DNA of 64,000 bases from Actinocrinis sp035653575. GTDB taxonomy: Bacteria; Actinomycetota; Actinomycetes; Streptomycetales; Catenulisporaceae. Each line of letters opens with the position of its first letter. Within the stretch, counting starts at the first letter, position 1. Of the stretch, positions 1 through 8,452 are shown one piece after another. The notes under the pieces are model-generated. The model ran no database searches. It saw only the letters and a program-made list of their open reading frames with translations, and had not been told where the DNA came from. The position numbers and the translations under genes are program-made. The DNA is taken from positions 10,123 through 74,122 of the forward strand of contig NZ_DASRBQ010000170.1 in assembly GCF_035653575.1 (NCBI RefSeq). The letters are read 5' to 3'.

Positions 1-323
1 ACCGTGATGCGCTCGCCCAGTGGTTCGCCGCGGTGCTGCCGGGTCAGGTCCGCGTCCAGGGCGGCGACGTCGCTGACGCCGAAGACCGGACCGTAAAGCT
101 CGGCCGCCTCGGGATCGGTGATCTCGATCGGGCTCTGTTTCGGGTGCCGCAGAATGCTGCTGCGGTACGGGGCGTAGTCGCGGCGCGGATGCGGCGAATG
201 CTGCGAACCTGGCTGCGCGCCTTCGCGCCGCGCCGCCGAACGCAGCGCCTCGATCTCGGCGTCTATGTCGGATTGCTTCTCGACGTCCGGGTTGAGCAAC
301 GCGGACACCTCCTGCGATGGCAT
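1..323 (-). CDS. pcaH: Protocatechuate 3,4-dioxygenase beta subunit, N-terminal part (cut by window edge)
   Basis: Catalyses ring cleavage of protocatechuate to 3-carboxy-cis,cis-muconate with PcaG. About 108 residues are present, running off the left edge. The family's N-terminal signature is visible: YRSSILRHPKQSP, then GPVFG and DLTRQHRGEPLGERIT. The catalytic iron ligands lie beyond the edge. The ATG at 323 overlaps the pcaJ stop (ATGA) but has no Shine-Dalgarno. A TTG at 299, codon 9, has a perfect AGGAGG 8 bases upstream and is an equally or more likely start. It is the third gene of the pcaI-pcaJ-pcaH transcript, and pcaG is expected just outside. Identity follows from the motifs and the neighbours. 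Confidence 0.9.
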   Translation of the reverse strand, partial: MPSQEVSALLNPDVEKQSDIDAEIEALRSAARREGAQPGSQHSPHPRRDYAPYRSSILRHPKQSPIEITDPEAAELYGPVFGVSDVAALDADLTRQHRGEPLGERIT

Positions 324-955
324 CAGGGGACGATGACGGTGGCGGCCGTGCGCGCGGCCAGGTCGTCGGCGGTGGTTCCGGGCGCCGTCTCGACCAGGAC
401 GAAGCCCTTGTCGGTGACGTCGAGCACGCCGAGGTCGGTGATGACGCGGTGTACGCAGGCGCGGCCGGTGAGCGGAAGGGCGCAGCGCTCCAGCAGTTTG
501 GGGGCGCCGTCGCGGGTAGTGTGCTCCATCAGGACGATGACACGCCGGGCGCCGTGCACGAGGTCCATCGCTCCGCCCATGCCCTTGACCATCTTGCCGG
601 GGATCATCCAGTTGGCCAGGTCGCCCTGCTCGCTCACCTGCATCGCGCCGAGCACCGCGGTGTCGATGTGGCCGCCGCGGATCATGCCGAAGGAGAGGGC
701 GGAGTCGAAGAACGCCGCGCCGGGCAGCACCGTGACGGTTTCCTTGCCCGCGTTGATCAGGTCCGGGTCCACTGCCTCAGCGGTCGGATACGGTCCGACG
801 CCGAGGATTCCGTTCTCCGACTGGAGCGTGACATGCACGCCGGGCGGCAGGTGGTTCGGGATGAGCGTCGGCAGGCCGATGCCGAGGTTGACGTATTCGC
901 CGTCGGTCAGCTCGGCAGCCGCGCGGGCTGCCATCTGCTCGCGGGTCCAAGCCAT
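323..955 (-). CDS. pcaJ: 3-oxoadipate CoA-transferase, beta subunit
   Basis: Transfers CoA from succinyl-CoA to 3-oxoadipate, the penultimate step of the beta-ketoadipate pathway, as a heteromer with PcaI. The product is 210 residues, the usual size for the B subunit. The SENGILG motif at residues 46-52 carries the catalytic glutamate (Glu47) that forms the glutamyl-CoA thioester. GLPTLIPN near residue 27 and GAAFFDS are also typical. The ATG overlaps the pcaI stop by 4 bases and its own stop overlaps the upstream ATG of pcaH, so translation is probably coupled. Succinyl-CoA:acetoacetate transferase subunits (ScoB/AtoA) look similar; the adjacent pcaH decides for pcaJ. Confidence 0.93.
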   Translation of the reverse strand: MAWTREQMAARAAAELTDGEYVNLGIGLPTLIPNHLPPGVHVTLQSENGILGVGPYPTAEAVDPDLINAGKETVTVLPGAAFFDSALSFGMIRGGHIDTAVLGAMQVSEQGDLANWMIPGKMVKGMGGAMDLVHGARRVIVLMEHTTRDGAPKLLERCALPLTGRACVHRVITDLGVLDVTDKGFVLVETAPGTTADDLAARTAATVIVP

Positions 956-1788
956 CAGATGCCCGCCGTTCCGTTTGCAGTGGTCGAATTCGCCTGGGCT
1001 GACTTCGCCGGGGCCACATCAGGGTCCGCATGCGGCACGGTCACGGTACGCCGCTCGATCCGCTTGTCCGCGGCCTGTTCGGGGCTGAGCACCACGATCC
1101 GCTGCACGAACACGCCCGGCAGGTGCACCTCGTCTGGATCGAGTTCGCCCGGCTCGACCAGCTCCTCGACCTCCGCGATGGTGACCCGGCCGGCCATGGC
1201 CGCCAGCGGGTTGAAGTTGCGGGAAGACTTGGCGAACAGCAGGTTTCCGTGGCGGTCACCCTTTGCGGCGTGCACGAGGGCGTAGTCGGTGACGATGCCG
1301 CGCTCCAGGACGTACTGCGCGCCGTCGAACTCGCGCACCTCCTTCGGCGGCGAGGCGAGCGCGACCGTGCCGTCCGCCGCGTAACGCCAGGGCAGTCCGC
1401 CCTCGGCGACCTGGGTGCCGACGCCGGCCGGGGTGAAGAAGGCCGGAATGCCGCAGCCGCCGGCCCGCAGCCGCTCGGCGAGCGTGCCCTGCGGGATCAG
1501 TTCGACCTCCAGCTCCCCGGCCAGGTACTGCCGCGCGAACTCCTTGTTCTCGCCGACGTACGAGCCGGTGACCCGCGAGATCCGGCGGGCGGCGAGCAGC
1601 ACGCCGAGGCCGCCGCCGTCCACGCCGCAGTTGTTGGACACGACGGAAAGCCCGGTCGGGCCGGCCGCGTACAGCGCGTCGATCAGCACATTCGGGACGC
1701 CGCTGAGACCGAAGCCGCCGACCGCGAGCGAGGCGCCGTCGGGGATATCGGCCACCGCCGCCGCGGCCGAGGCCGCCACCTTGTCCAT
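955..1788 (-). CDS. pcaI: 3-oxoadipate CoA-transferase, alpha subunit
   Basis: Partner of PcaJ; the A subunit binds CoA. The product is 277 residues. The Gly-rich AVGGFGLSGVPNVLIDAL near residues 20-37 and SNNCGVDGGGLGVLL are typical of the family. ATG 1788 was chosen because GGGAGCGG lies just upstream and family similarity starts there; the frame stays open further upstream without family sequence. The Ala/Thr-rich tail after about residue 250 is longer than usual. It is the first gene of the pca operon and divergent from the IclR-type regulator gene at 1973, which very likely controls it. Confidence 0.92.
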   Translation of the reverse strand: MDKVAASAAAAVADIPDGASLAVGGFGLSGVPNVLIDALYAAGPTGLSVVSNNCGVDGGGLGVLLAARRISRVTGSYVGENKEFARQYLAGELEVELIPQGTLAERLRAGGCGIPAFFTPAGVGTQVAEGGLPWRYAADGTVALASPPKEVREFDGAQYVLERGIVTDYALVHAAKGDRHGNLLFAKSSRNFNPLAAMAGRVTIAEVEELVEPGELDPDEVHLPGVFVQRIVVLSPEQAADKRIERRTVTVPHADPDVAPAKSAQANSTTANGTAGI

Positions 1789-1853
1789 GCACCGCTCCCG
1801 CTTCGTGCGTTGCGAGTTCCGTGGCGCATCGAGCCGCGCCGCCTCTTGAGTGT

Positions 1854-1877
1854 GTTCGCCTGGTGAACTAAAGTTCA
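1854..1877. promoter_or_regulatory. Three-half-site operator candidate for the pca regulator
   Basis: The 185-base region between pcaI and the regulator gene holds TGAAC-TAAA-GTTCA (1864-1877), a perfect 5-bp inverted repeat with a 4-base spacer. Its left arm also pairs with a GTTC seven bases upstream (1854-1857), giving GTTC-N7-GAAC-N4-GTTC. IclR-family PcaR/PcaU proteins are known to use operators with three half-sites. The site lies 66-89 bases upstream of the pcaI start, a suitable place for control of both divergent genes. Binding is inferred. Confidence 0.55.
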
Positions 1878-1972
1878 TAATCGGCTGCCCTGAGTTTCCG
1901 TCTCGGCTATGCCAGTTGTCAACGGGTCGGCTTGTGATCTGATCCCGGAGGGCTTGGGCGGAAGGAGCGGAG

Positions 1973-3745
1973 GTGGCGCCAGTGACTGCCGAATCGGTGA
2001 GTTCCGACTCAGTGGCTGCCGAGTCTGGGGCACCTGAGTCTGGAGCTCCTGAGTCAGCAGCTTCCGAGTCAGTGGCCCCGCTGGAGCGTGGCCTCGCGGT
2101 CCTGCGTGCGATCTGTGCGAGTCCCGACGACGCGGTACGGCCGGGCGACCTGGTCCGCGAGACCGGCCTCGCGCGTTCGACCGTGGACCGCGTGCTCAGC
2201 ACCCTGACCCGCCTGGACTTTCTGCGATCCGACGGGCGCGCCTTCTCGCTCGCCCCGCGCGCGATGCAGTTCGGCGACGCCTACCTGGCCGTCTGTGGCC
2301 TGTCTGAGGTACTGGAACCGCTCGCCGTGCGGCTCGCCGACGAACTGGACGAGTCGGTGTCGGTGGCGGTGCCCGACGGAGACGGCGTGCGTTTCGTCAT
2401 CCAGATTCCGCGGCGCCGGACGATGACGCTCTCCTTCCGGGTCGGCGATCTGCTTCCCGCCGAGCGGTGCGCCCCCGGCGCGTTGTTCGCGGCGCAATGG
2501 TCGGCCGAACAGCGCGCTCGTTGGTCGCGGCGCCTGGTCGGATCGGGCCCGCCGCGAATGTTCTTTCCACTTCCTCCGGCCCCCGACGGGCCGACGCCCC
2601 AGGAGGTCGAATCAGCCTTCGACGAGCGCGCGAACGCCGCCGCGAAGGAGGGGTGGGCACTGGACGACCAGCTGATCGAGCCGGGGCTGATCGCGATCGC
2701 GGTGCCCGTGCTTGACCGAGCCGATGGACGCGTAGTCGCCGCGGTAAGCGTGGTGAGCCATTCCAGCAGGCACTCGGCCGACTCGCTGCGAGAGCACGCC
2801 CTGGGCCGGTTGCGCGAGACCGCCGCGCGGATGCAGGAGGCATTGACTGGCTCGCGCCTACAAACCGAGCCACATCGTGCATCCGGCTCGGGTCCGGGTC
2901 CGCGCGTCGCCTCGTCCGCTCCTGCGCCGATCGATGAGCCCAAGCGCGACCTCGGTCCGCACTATCTTCGTTCCCTGGCTCGCGGACTCGCGGTACTAGT
3001 CGCGTTGGGCTCGAAACGGGGCGGCATGACGCTTAGCGCGGTAGCCGACGTCACCGGCCTGCCGCGGGCGACCGCGCGCAGGGCCCTGATCACCTTGCGT
3101 GAACAGGGATACGTCGACTGCCTCGATCCCGAGGGCCGGCTGTTCGCGCCGCTGCCGTCGGTGCTCGAACTCGGATACGCGCGGCTGTGCGGGCGCACCG
3201 TGGAGGACTTGGTGCGCCCGCACCTGCTGGAATTGAGCAGGCAGGTGCACGAGTCGGCCTCGGTCGCGGTCCTGCGCGGATCGGAGATCTCGTACGTGGC
3301 GCGCGTCGCGACCAGTCGGATCATGCAGGCTGCCATCACCGTGGGCACCCGGTTTCCGGCGTATGCGACGTCGATGGGGCGGGTGCTGCTCGCCGGACTG
3401 CCGGAGGCGGAGCGGGAGGCGCGGATCGCCGCGACCGACCTCAGGGCCCTGACCCGCTTCACGGTCACCGATCCGGTGGTCCTGGCGGAGACGTTGCGCC
3501 GCGTCGCAGCGGACGGATATGCGCTCGTGGATCAGGAGCTTGAAGAAGGGCTGCGGTCGATGGCGGCTCCGGTTCGCGATCACCGCGGCCGCGTGGTCGC
3601 CGCCGTCAACGTCTCCATGCATGCCGGGCGGGTCGAAGCCGACCACGCGCGCGAGGTCATCCTGCCCGCGCTCACCGCGACCGCGGCGCGCATCAGCGCG
3701 GACCTCGCCGCGATGGGCGACCGGCTGGACGGCGCCGCAGCGTGA
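1973..3745 (+). CDS. Double-domain IclR-family regulator of the pca genes
   Basis: 590 residues, twice a normal IclR protein. It has two complete winged-HTH plus ligand-domain units in tandem (about 37-285 and 325-585), joined by a Ser/Pro/Gly-rich linker. The second HTH (LSAVADVTGLPRATARRAL) and the following effector domain (TVEDLVRPHLLELS, YATSMGRVLLAGL) are close to PcaR-type sequences. The first unit is more diverged. GTG 1973 follows AAGGAG by 5 bases. The first 34 residues are a Ser/Glu/Ala repeat of low complexity. Divergence from pcaI implies control by protocatechuate or beta-ketoadipate pathway intermediates, as in PcaR/PcaU. Fused double IclR proteins also occur beside pca genes in other actinobacteria. 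The effector is not deducible here. Confidence 0.85.
   Translation: MAPVTAESVSSDSVAAESGAPESGAPESAASESVAPLERGLAVLRAICASPDDAVRPGDLVRETGLARSTVDRVLSTLTRLDFLRSDGRAFSLAPRAMQFGDAYLAVCGLSEVLEPLAVRLADELDESVSVAVPDGDGVRFVIQIPRRRTMTLSFRVGDLLPAERCAPGALFAAQWSAEQRARWSRRLVGSGPPRMFFPLPPAPDGPTPQEVESAFDERANAAAKEGWALDDQLIEPGLIAIAVPVLDRADGRVVAAVSVVSHSSRHSADSLREHALGRLRETAARMQEALTGSRLQTEPHRASGSGPGPRVASSAPAPIDEPKRDLGPHYLRSLARGLAVLVALGSKRGGMTLSAVADVTGLPRATARRALITLREQGYVDCLDPEGRLFAPLPSVLELGYARLCGRTVEDLVRPHLLELSRQVHESASVAVLRGSEISYVARVATSRIMQAAITVGTRFPAYATSMGRVLLAGLPEAEREARIAATDLRALTRFTVTDPVVLAETLRRVAADGYALVDQELEEGLRSMAAPVRDHRGRVVAAVNVSMHAGRVEADHAREVILPALTATAARISADLAAMGDRLDGAAA
1985..2074 (+). repeat. In-frame 15-bp minisatellite at the 5' end of the IclR gene
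   Basis: Six imperfect 15-base units of the form GCNNCNGARTCNGNN encode repeats such as AAESG, APESG and APESA directly after the start codon. The unit keeps the reading frame, and the segment precedes the first HTH domain. It adds a disordered acidic leader with no counterpart in ordinary IclR proteins. Confidence 0.75.
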
Positions 3746-3785
3746 CGGTGCGACGACGTCCGTGGAACTCGCCCGCCGGCCTGCG

Positions 3786-6700
3786 TCAGACGCCGCGAAC
3801 CGCCAACTGCCGCGCCTCGGGGGAGCCGATTTCGACGAACAAGGCGTGGGCCTCGCGCCAATGCGGCAGCGCGGCCTGCTCCCCCACCTCCAGCCGAAGG
3901 ACGTCGCCGAGGACCCGCAGCGCCTTGGCCTGCTCGAGCCGGCAGCCCACCTCGGCGCTCAGCGCCGCCGAACGCTCGGCGTGCTGGTGCGCCCGGTCCA
4001 GGTTGCCGAGCGCCAGGTGCGTCTCGGCGAGCTCATTGAGCGCTCGCGTCTCGTACACCCGGCAGCCTCGCTCGTGGCTGAGCGCGAGCGCCTGCTGCGC
4101 CTCGTGCAGCGATTCGTCCAGCGCACCGAGCGCGCGGCGCACCGAGGCACCGCTGTATAGCGCCAACAGCTCATGGTCCGAGTCGCCGAAGCTGAGGGCT
4201 TTGCGCAGCACCTCGTCGTAGTACTCCAGTGCTCGCGGGAAGTCGCGTTCGCCCTCGTGAATCAGACCCCACGCATAGTCGGTCTGCGTCATCGCGCGCG
4301 GCGTCCCCGCCTGCTCGCCAAGCGATTCAGCCCGCGTCGCGTGGTAGCGGGCCTGCGAGAAGTCGCCCAGGGCGCAGTGCACGGCGACCAGATCGCAGTG
4401 CGCCAGCCTGGCGCTACGAGTCTCGCCGTTGGCCTCGGCCAGGTCGAGCGCCTGGTCCAGCAGGCGGCGCGCTTCGGAGAAGTCGCCGGCGAGCGAGTAG
4501 GCGAACCCGAGGACGCATAGCTTCTGGGCCCGCACGCGCGCGGAATCGCTGTCCGGCTCCGCCTGCTCGGACTGGTACTGCGACAGCAGTTCGATCGCCA
4601 CGCTCAACGGGCCGGTCTCGCAGTGCACCAGCCCGAGATTGCCCATCGCGCGGTTCGCCCCGGCCTTCGACCCGCTGCGGCGGTACCACTCCAGGCTGCG
4701 GGTGAAGCAGACCTTCGCCGACTCGACCTCGCCGCCATCGAAGTAGTTCAGGCCGAGCCGCATGGTGGCCGTGGCGGCCCCTTCGAGCCAGCCGGCTTCG
4801 TGCGCCGCCTCGCTCGCCCGCATGAAGTGGCCCCTGGCCAGCGGAAGATCGCTGCGCAGCTGGGCAACGTCGCCGAGCATGGTGCCGAGCGCCGCGATGC
4901 CGAGCGGGCGCGACTCACCCTCCAGCGCCCGCTGCGCCGCGGCCACCACGGTGAACCAGTCGGTGTGCAGCTCCGCGCCGTAGAAGTGCGCCCGCAGCTC
5001 GAAGGCCATCCGCCAGGCGCTGGAGCGAGGGCCGTGCTCGGCGGCGTGGGCGATGACGGCGAGCAGGTTGCGATGCTCCGCGCGCAGCCAGCCCAGCGCC
5101 TCGGAGATCTCGGCGAAGTCGACATCGAAGGCGGGCTCGGCCGGCCGGTCCGGCTGGTCGATCGCCGGCAGCCGGTCCCGGTCCGGATAGACCAGCGCTA
5201 CGGCCGCGTCGACCCCGGATTCGTACCAGGTGGCCAGCCGGCGCGCGGTGGCTTCCCGCTCTTCCGGGGCATCCTCGGCGCGCGCTCGTTCGACCGCGTA
5301 GTCGCGCAGCAGGTCGTGGCAGTCGTAGCGGCCCGGCAGATGCACGCTGAGCAGGTGCGCGGCAGCAAGTCTGTCGAGGACCTGCTCCGCTTCCGCGGCG
5401 GCGCAGCCGAGCAGCGCTGCCGCCGATCCCACGGTCAGATCCACTTGCGGTATCGCGCCGATCGTGCGGAACAGCCGCTGGGCCTCCGGATCCAGCCGGA
5501 CGTAGGAGAGGCCGAAGACGGCGCGCACCTGGCTGGATTCGTCACCGCCGAGCACGAGCGCGTCCAGCCGTGCCTCGGCGAGTTGCGCGACCAGCTCGGC
5601 TACCGACCGCTCCGGGTGGATGACCAGTTGGGCGGCGGCGATGCGCAGCGCCAGGGGAAGCCCTGCGCAGGCGCGCACCAGCTCGAGGATCGCCTCCGGT
5701 TCCGCCGCCGTGCGCGGCTCGCCGAGGATCCGGACGAGCAGGTCGACGCTCTCGCGCTCGGTGAGCACGTCCAGGCTGATCGGTTGCGCGCCGTCCAGCG
5801 CGACGAGGCCGTCGAGCCGGTCGCGGCTGGTGATCAGCACCCGGCAGGCTTCCGCCCCGGGCAGCAGGGGACGCACTTGCGCAACGTCGGCTGCGTTATC
5901 GAGTAGAACCAGCACTCGGCGATTCGCCAGCAGCGAGCGGAACAGCGCGCCGGCTTCCTCAACGTCCACGGGCACGCTGCCGCCGGTGACGCCGAGCGCC
6001 CGCAGAAACCGGCCGAGCACGTCGATCGGCCGCTCCGGCGCCGAGGAGGAGAAGCCGTGCAGGTTCGCGTAAAGCTGGCCGTCGGGAAACAGCGGAGCGA
6101 CGCGGTGCGCCCAGTGGACGGAGAGCGCGGTCTTGCCGATGCCTCCGGCACCAGTCAGCGTGGCGATGCGGTACCGGTGGCCCGGCGAATCGGCGTCACG
6201 CGTCAACGCATCGAGGCGCGCGAGAACTGCGCCGCGTCCGGTGAACGCATAAGTGTCGGCAGGGAGCTGAGCGGGAGTCAGCACGTCGCGACTCGCGGTG
6301 GCCTCGGGCTCCTCGATCTCTTCGTCGAGAACTGGCTGTTCGACCTCTTGGCGCAGCACGCGCGTGAGCGCCTGGCTCAGCGCACGACCCGGGTCGGCTC
6401 CCATCTCGTCGCGCAACCGCAGCCGAAGCCGCTCGTAGGCGTCGAGGGCGTCCGCTTGTCGCCCGGTGGCGGCCAGCGCCTCGATCCAGGCGCCGATCAC
6501 CCGTTCGTCGAGGGGGTGGCTTTCCACGAGGGGGCTCAGCGCGTGCACGGCCTGCTCCGGCTGTCCCGTGCCAAGCAGGGCGCGCGCATAGTCGACGATC
6601 GCGGTCACACGCCGCAGTTCCAGCCGCATCACCGCGGCTTGGTCGGCGCTTCCGTCCGGAACGTCGGCGAGCGCCGGGCCGCGCCACAGGTCCAGCGCGG

Positions 6701-7178
6701 CACCGAGCGCGTCGGCCTTCGCGGCGGGCTCCAGCGGCTCGGCAGCGTCGACGAGACGCAGGAACCGGTCGGCGTCTACGTCGCCGCCGGAGAGCTCAAG
6801 CGCGTAACCCGTCGTCGTGCGCGTTACCAACACCTGGCCGTGCGCATAGGTGCGCAGCCATTGACGCAGGCGATGGATGTTCACGGTGAGCGTGGAGTCC
6901 ATGGAGCGGGCGTCGCGCGAGCCCCAGACGGTCTCGAACAGCTCCCCGGCGGAGAGCCCTCCCGGCCCGGCCAGCGCGAGCGCGCCAAGGACCGCACGCA
7001 GGATGTTGGAGGAGGGTGTGCGGAATGGATAGCCGACCCCGACCGGACCGAGTACGAGCACATTCATTGCGGTGCGTGTATCGGTCGTCACGTTCTGATC
7101 GGTGGCAGTGCCCTGGTCGGTGTCTGTTGTCTCGGTTGTCTGGTTGTTGTCGCTGGATACCCCGTCTACAGCGGCCAT
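3786..7178 (-). CDS. AfsR-like SARP transcriptional regulator with NB-ARC and TPR domains
   Basis: 1130 residues with the AfsR layout: OmpR-type winged HTH (about 40-130, TVNIHRLRQWLR), bacterial transcriptional activation domain (137-280), NB-ARC ATPase (310-620) and C-terminal TPR repeats (730-1120). Walker A is GAGGIGKT at 343-350 and Walker B is RVLVLLDN near 420. Such proteins activate antibiotic or developmental genes, with ATP and TPR partners tuning activity. No biosynthetic cluster lies within the window, so it may be a global AfsR-type regulator. The first 37 residues are Thr/Asp-rich. Neither ATG 7178 nor the later ATG 7067 (codon 38) has a clear Shine-Dalgarno, so the start is uncertain and the message may be leaderless. 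It converges on the IclR gene. Confidence 0.88.
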   Translation of the reverse strand: MAAVDGVSSDNNQTTETTDTDQGTATDQNVTTDTRTAMNVLVLGPVGVGYPFRTPSSNILRAVLGALALAGPGGLSAGELFETVWGSRDARSMDSTLTVNIHRLRQWLRTYAHGQVLVTRTTTGYALELSGGDVDADRFLRLVDAAEPLEPAAKADALGAALDLWRGPALADVPDGSADQAAVMRLELRRVTAIVDYARALLGTGQPEQAVHALSPLVESHPLDERVIGAWIEALAATGRQADALDAYERLRLRLRDEMGADPGRALSQALTRVLRQEVEQPVLDEEIEEPEATASRDVLTPAQLPADTYAFTGRGAVLARLDALTRDADSPGHRYRIATLTGAGGIGKTALSVHWAHRVAPLFPDGQLYANLHGFSSSAPERPIDVLGRFLRALGVTGGSVPVDVEEAGALFRSLLANRRVLVLLDNAADVAQVRPLLPGAEACRVLITSRDRLDGLVALDGAQPISLDVLTERESVDLLVRILGEPRTAAEPEAILELVRACAGLPLALRIAAAQLVIHPERSVAELVAQLAEARLDALVLGGDESSQVRAVFGLSYVRLDPEAQRLFRTIGAIPQVDLTVGSAAALLGCAAAEAEQVLDRLAAAHLLSVHLPGRYDCHDLLRDYAVERARAEDAPEEREATARRLATWYESGVDAAVALVYPDRDRLPAIDQPDRPAEPAFDVDFAEISEALGWLRAEHRNLLAVIAHAAEHGPRSSAWRMAFELRAHFYGAELHTDWFTVVAAAQRALEGESRPLGIAALGTMLGDVAQLRSDLPLARGHFMRASEAAHEAGWLEGAATATMRLGLNYFDGGEVESAKVCFTRSLEWYRRSGSKAGANRAMGNLGLVHCETGPLSVAIELLSQYQSEQAEPDSDSARVRAQKLCVLGFAYSLAGDFSEARRLLDQALDLAEANGETRSARLAHCDLVAVHCALGDFSQARYHATRAESLGEQAGTPRAMTQTDYAWGLIHEGERDFPRALEYYDEVLRKALSFGDSDHELLALYSGASVRRALGALDESLHEAQQALALSHERGCRVYETRALNELAETHLALGNLDRAHQHAERSAALSAEVGCRLEQAKALRVLGDVLRLEVGEQAALPHWREAHALFVEIGSPEARQLAVRGV

Positions 7179-7348
7179 GCAGGAATGTTACGCCGCCTGC
7201 GTCGGTGTGGCATGCCCCGTGCTCACGCCACACCGACGCCCCGAACACAGTCTGCTAGGACGCGCCTACATCTCGCCTACACGTCGCGCGGTAGCCGAAT
7301 GTGCGAGCTGCGACGGGTAAACCGGAATTGGCTGGGAGGATGATCAGC

Positions 7349-8014
7349 ATGAACAACGACGTCGACCCGACGCCCTCCGCGCCTCAAATACGGCTTTACC
7401 GCCCAAGTGACCGCGATGCACTGTTCGACATCTGCATGCGGACCGCTGAGGCCGGAGGCGACGCCCGGCATCTGTATGAGGACCAGGACCTCATGCCCAA
7501 CATCTTCGCCGCGCCGTACGCGTACCTGGAGCCTGAGCTGACATTCGTCCTCGACGACGGGACGCGGGCGGTCGGCTACATCCTGGGCACCTCGGACACG
7601 CCACGCTTCGTCAGGGAGTTCCGCGAACGCTGGCTTCCCTTGGTGGCCGAGCGGCATCCAGCACCGGTGGGTGAGCCGGCGACCCGTGACGAGCAGATGG
7701 CGTACCTGCTGCACTGGCCGGAGCGGATGATTGTCCCGGAAATGGCGGACTATCCGGCGCATCTGCACATCGACCTGCTGCCCGAGTACCAGGGGCGCGG
7801 ATACGGCCGGTTGCTGGCTTACACGTTCTTCGATGCGTTGGCGAAGACGGGTGCGAAGCGTGTGCACCTGGCGATGGTCACCGCGAACACAGCGGCGCGG
7901 GCCTTCTACGACCGGATCGGCTTCCGTGAGCTGCCGGTCGCGGACCCGGGGGTGCTCACCTTCCTCGGCCGCGAGACCGCGCTGACCGACTCGGAGCGCG
8001 CGCGTCTCGGCTGA
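7349..8014 (+). CDS. GNAT-family N-acetyltransferase
   Basis: 221 residues with one GNAT fold. The acetyl-CoA pyrophosphate-binding motif A is clear: LPEYQGRGYGRLL, with QGRGYG at residues 148-153 after HIDL. The C-terminal NTAARAFYDRIGF is motif B. The PAHLHIDLLP stretch resembles the acetyltransferase-like domain found next to bacterial and metazoan O-GlcNAcases. ATG 7349 is preceded by GGGAGG at 9 bases; a GTG at 7301 in the same frame lacks a ribosome site. The gene is divergent from the AfsR-like gene across 170 bases and convergent with the next gene. The substrate is unknown. Confidence 0.85.
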   Translation: MNNDVDPTPSAPQIRLYRPSDRDALFDICMRTAEAGGDARHLYEDQDLMPNIFAAPYAYLEPELTFVLDDGTRAVGYILGTSDTPRFVREFRERWLPLVAERHPAPVGEPATRDEQMAYLLHWPERMIVPEMADYPAHLHIDLLPEYQGRGYGRLLAYTFFDALAKTGAKRVHLAMVTANTAARAFYDRIGFRELPVADPGVLTFLGRETALTDSERARLG

Positions 8015-8452
8015 TCAGCCCCTCGGCTGCTTCGCCTGCGGCGCCGTGCCCGATTTGGCCTTCGATGCCGTACTCGACTTCGCCTTCGGCGCTGTGCCCG
8101 ATTTCGCCTTCGGCGTCACGAACTGCATCGCCTCCGCGGCCAGCGGCAGCCAGCCCAGCTGCGAGTCCGGGTCGAGCACCAGCCACTCGGTCATCGGGCG
8201 GCCGCCGCGCGGGTCGAAACGGACCCCCTCCCCCGCGTCGACCAGCTCGTCCACCCGCGCGCGCGGCAGTTTCACCACGAGAGCGCCACGGACCAGCATC
8301 GCGAAGATCTTGCCGCCGATCTTCAGCGCGTTCGAGCCGAAGCGGTTGGCGGTGCCCGGCTCGTCCTTGCCGTAGCTGACCCCGGGCCGGTCGATCAGCT
8401 CGCCGACCAGCCGGTCGAAGCGCTCCTCAGGCGTGGACCCGAGGTCGCTCAC
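8015..8452 (-). CDS. TfoX/Sxy N-terminal-domain protein with repeat tail
   Basis: 145 residues. The first about 105 residues resemble the TfoX N-terminal/MmcQ-YjbR-like fold (RFGSNALKIGGKIFAMLVRGALVVKLP). Many actinobacterial members are single-domain proteins with no known role in competence. GTG 8452 overlaps the stop of the upstream membrane protein gene (GTGA), so the two are coupled. The last about 35 residues are three copies of a basic octapeptide like AKSGTAPK, encoded by 24-bp DNA repeats, and look like a disordered Lys-rich tail that could bind nucleic acid. Function beyond the fold is not deducible. Confidence 0.75.
   Translation of the reverse strand: MSDLGSTPEERFDRLVGELIDRPGVSYGKDEPGTANRFGSNALKIGGKIFAMLVRGALVVKLPRARVDELVDAGEGVRFDPRGGRPMTEWLVLDPDSQLGWLPLAAEAMQFVTPKAKSGTAPKAKSSTASKAKSGTAPQAKQPRG
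8043..8114 (-). repeat. Three 24-bp in-frame repeats (AKSxTAxK) at the gene's 3' end
   Basis: Units 8043-8066, 8067-8090 and 8091-8114 differ by only a few bases and encode PKAKSGTA-like octapeptides. Length is a multiple of three, so the frame is kept. It is likely a recent slippage or unequal-crossover expansion. Confidence 0.85.

Noticed and set aside
33..1285. Long open frames on the plus strand opposite pcaI, pcaJ and pcaH
   Set aside because: They are antisense to strongly supported genes, with compositions (Arg/Ala/Pro-rich) typical of high-GC shadow frames.
955..2202. Extended 415-residue version of pcaI reaching into the regulator gene
   Set aside because: The added N-terminus is not CoA-transferase sequence, overlaps the divergent gene's repeat, and ATG 1788 has a ribosome site.
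4623..7343. Plus-strand frames of over 400 codons opposite the AfsR-like gene
   Set aside because: Shadow frames: no domain features, and the minus-strand gene is complete with intact motifs.
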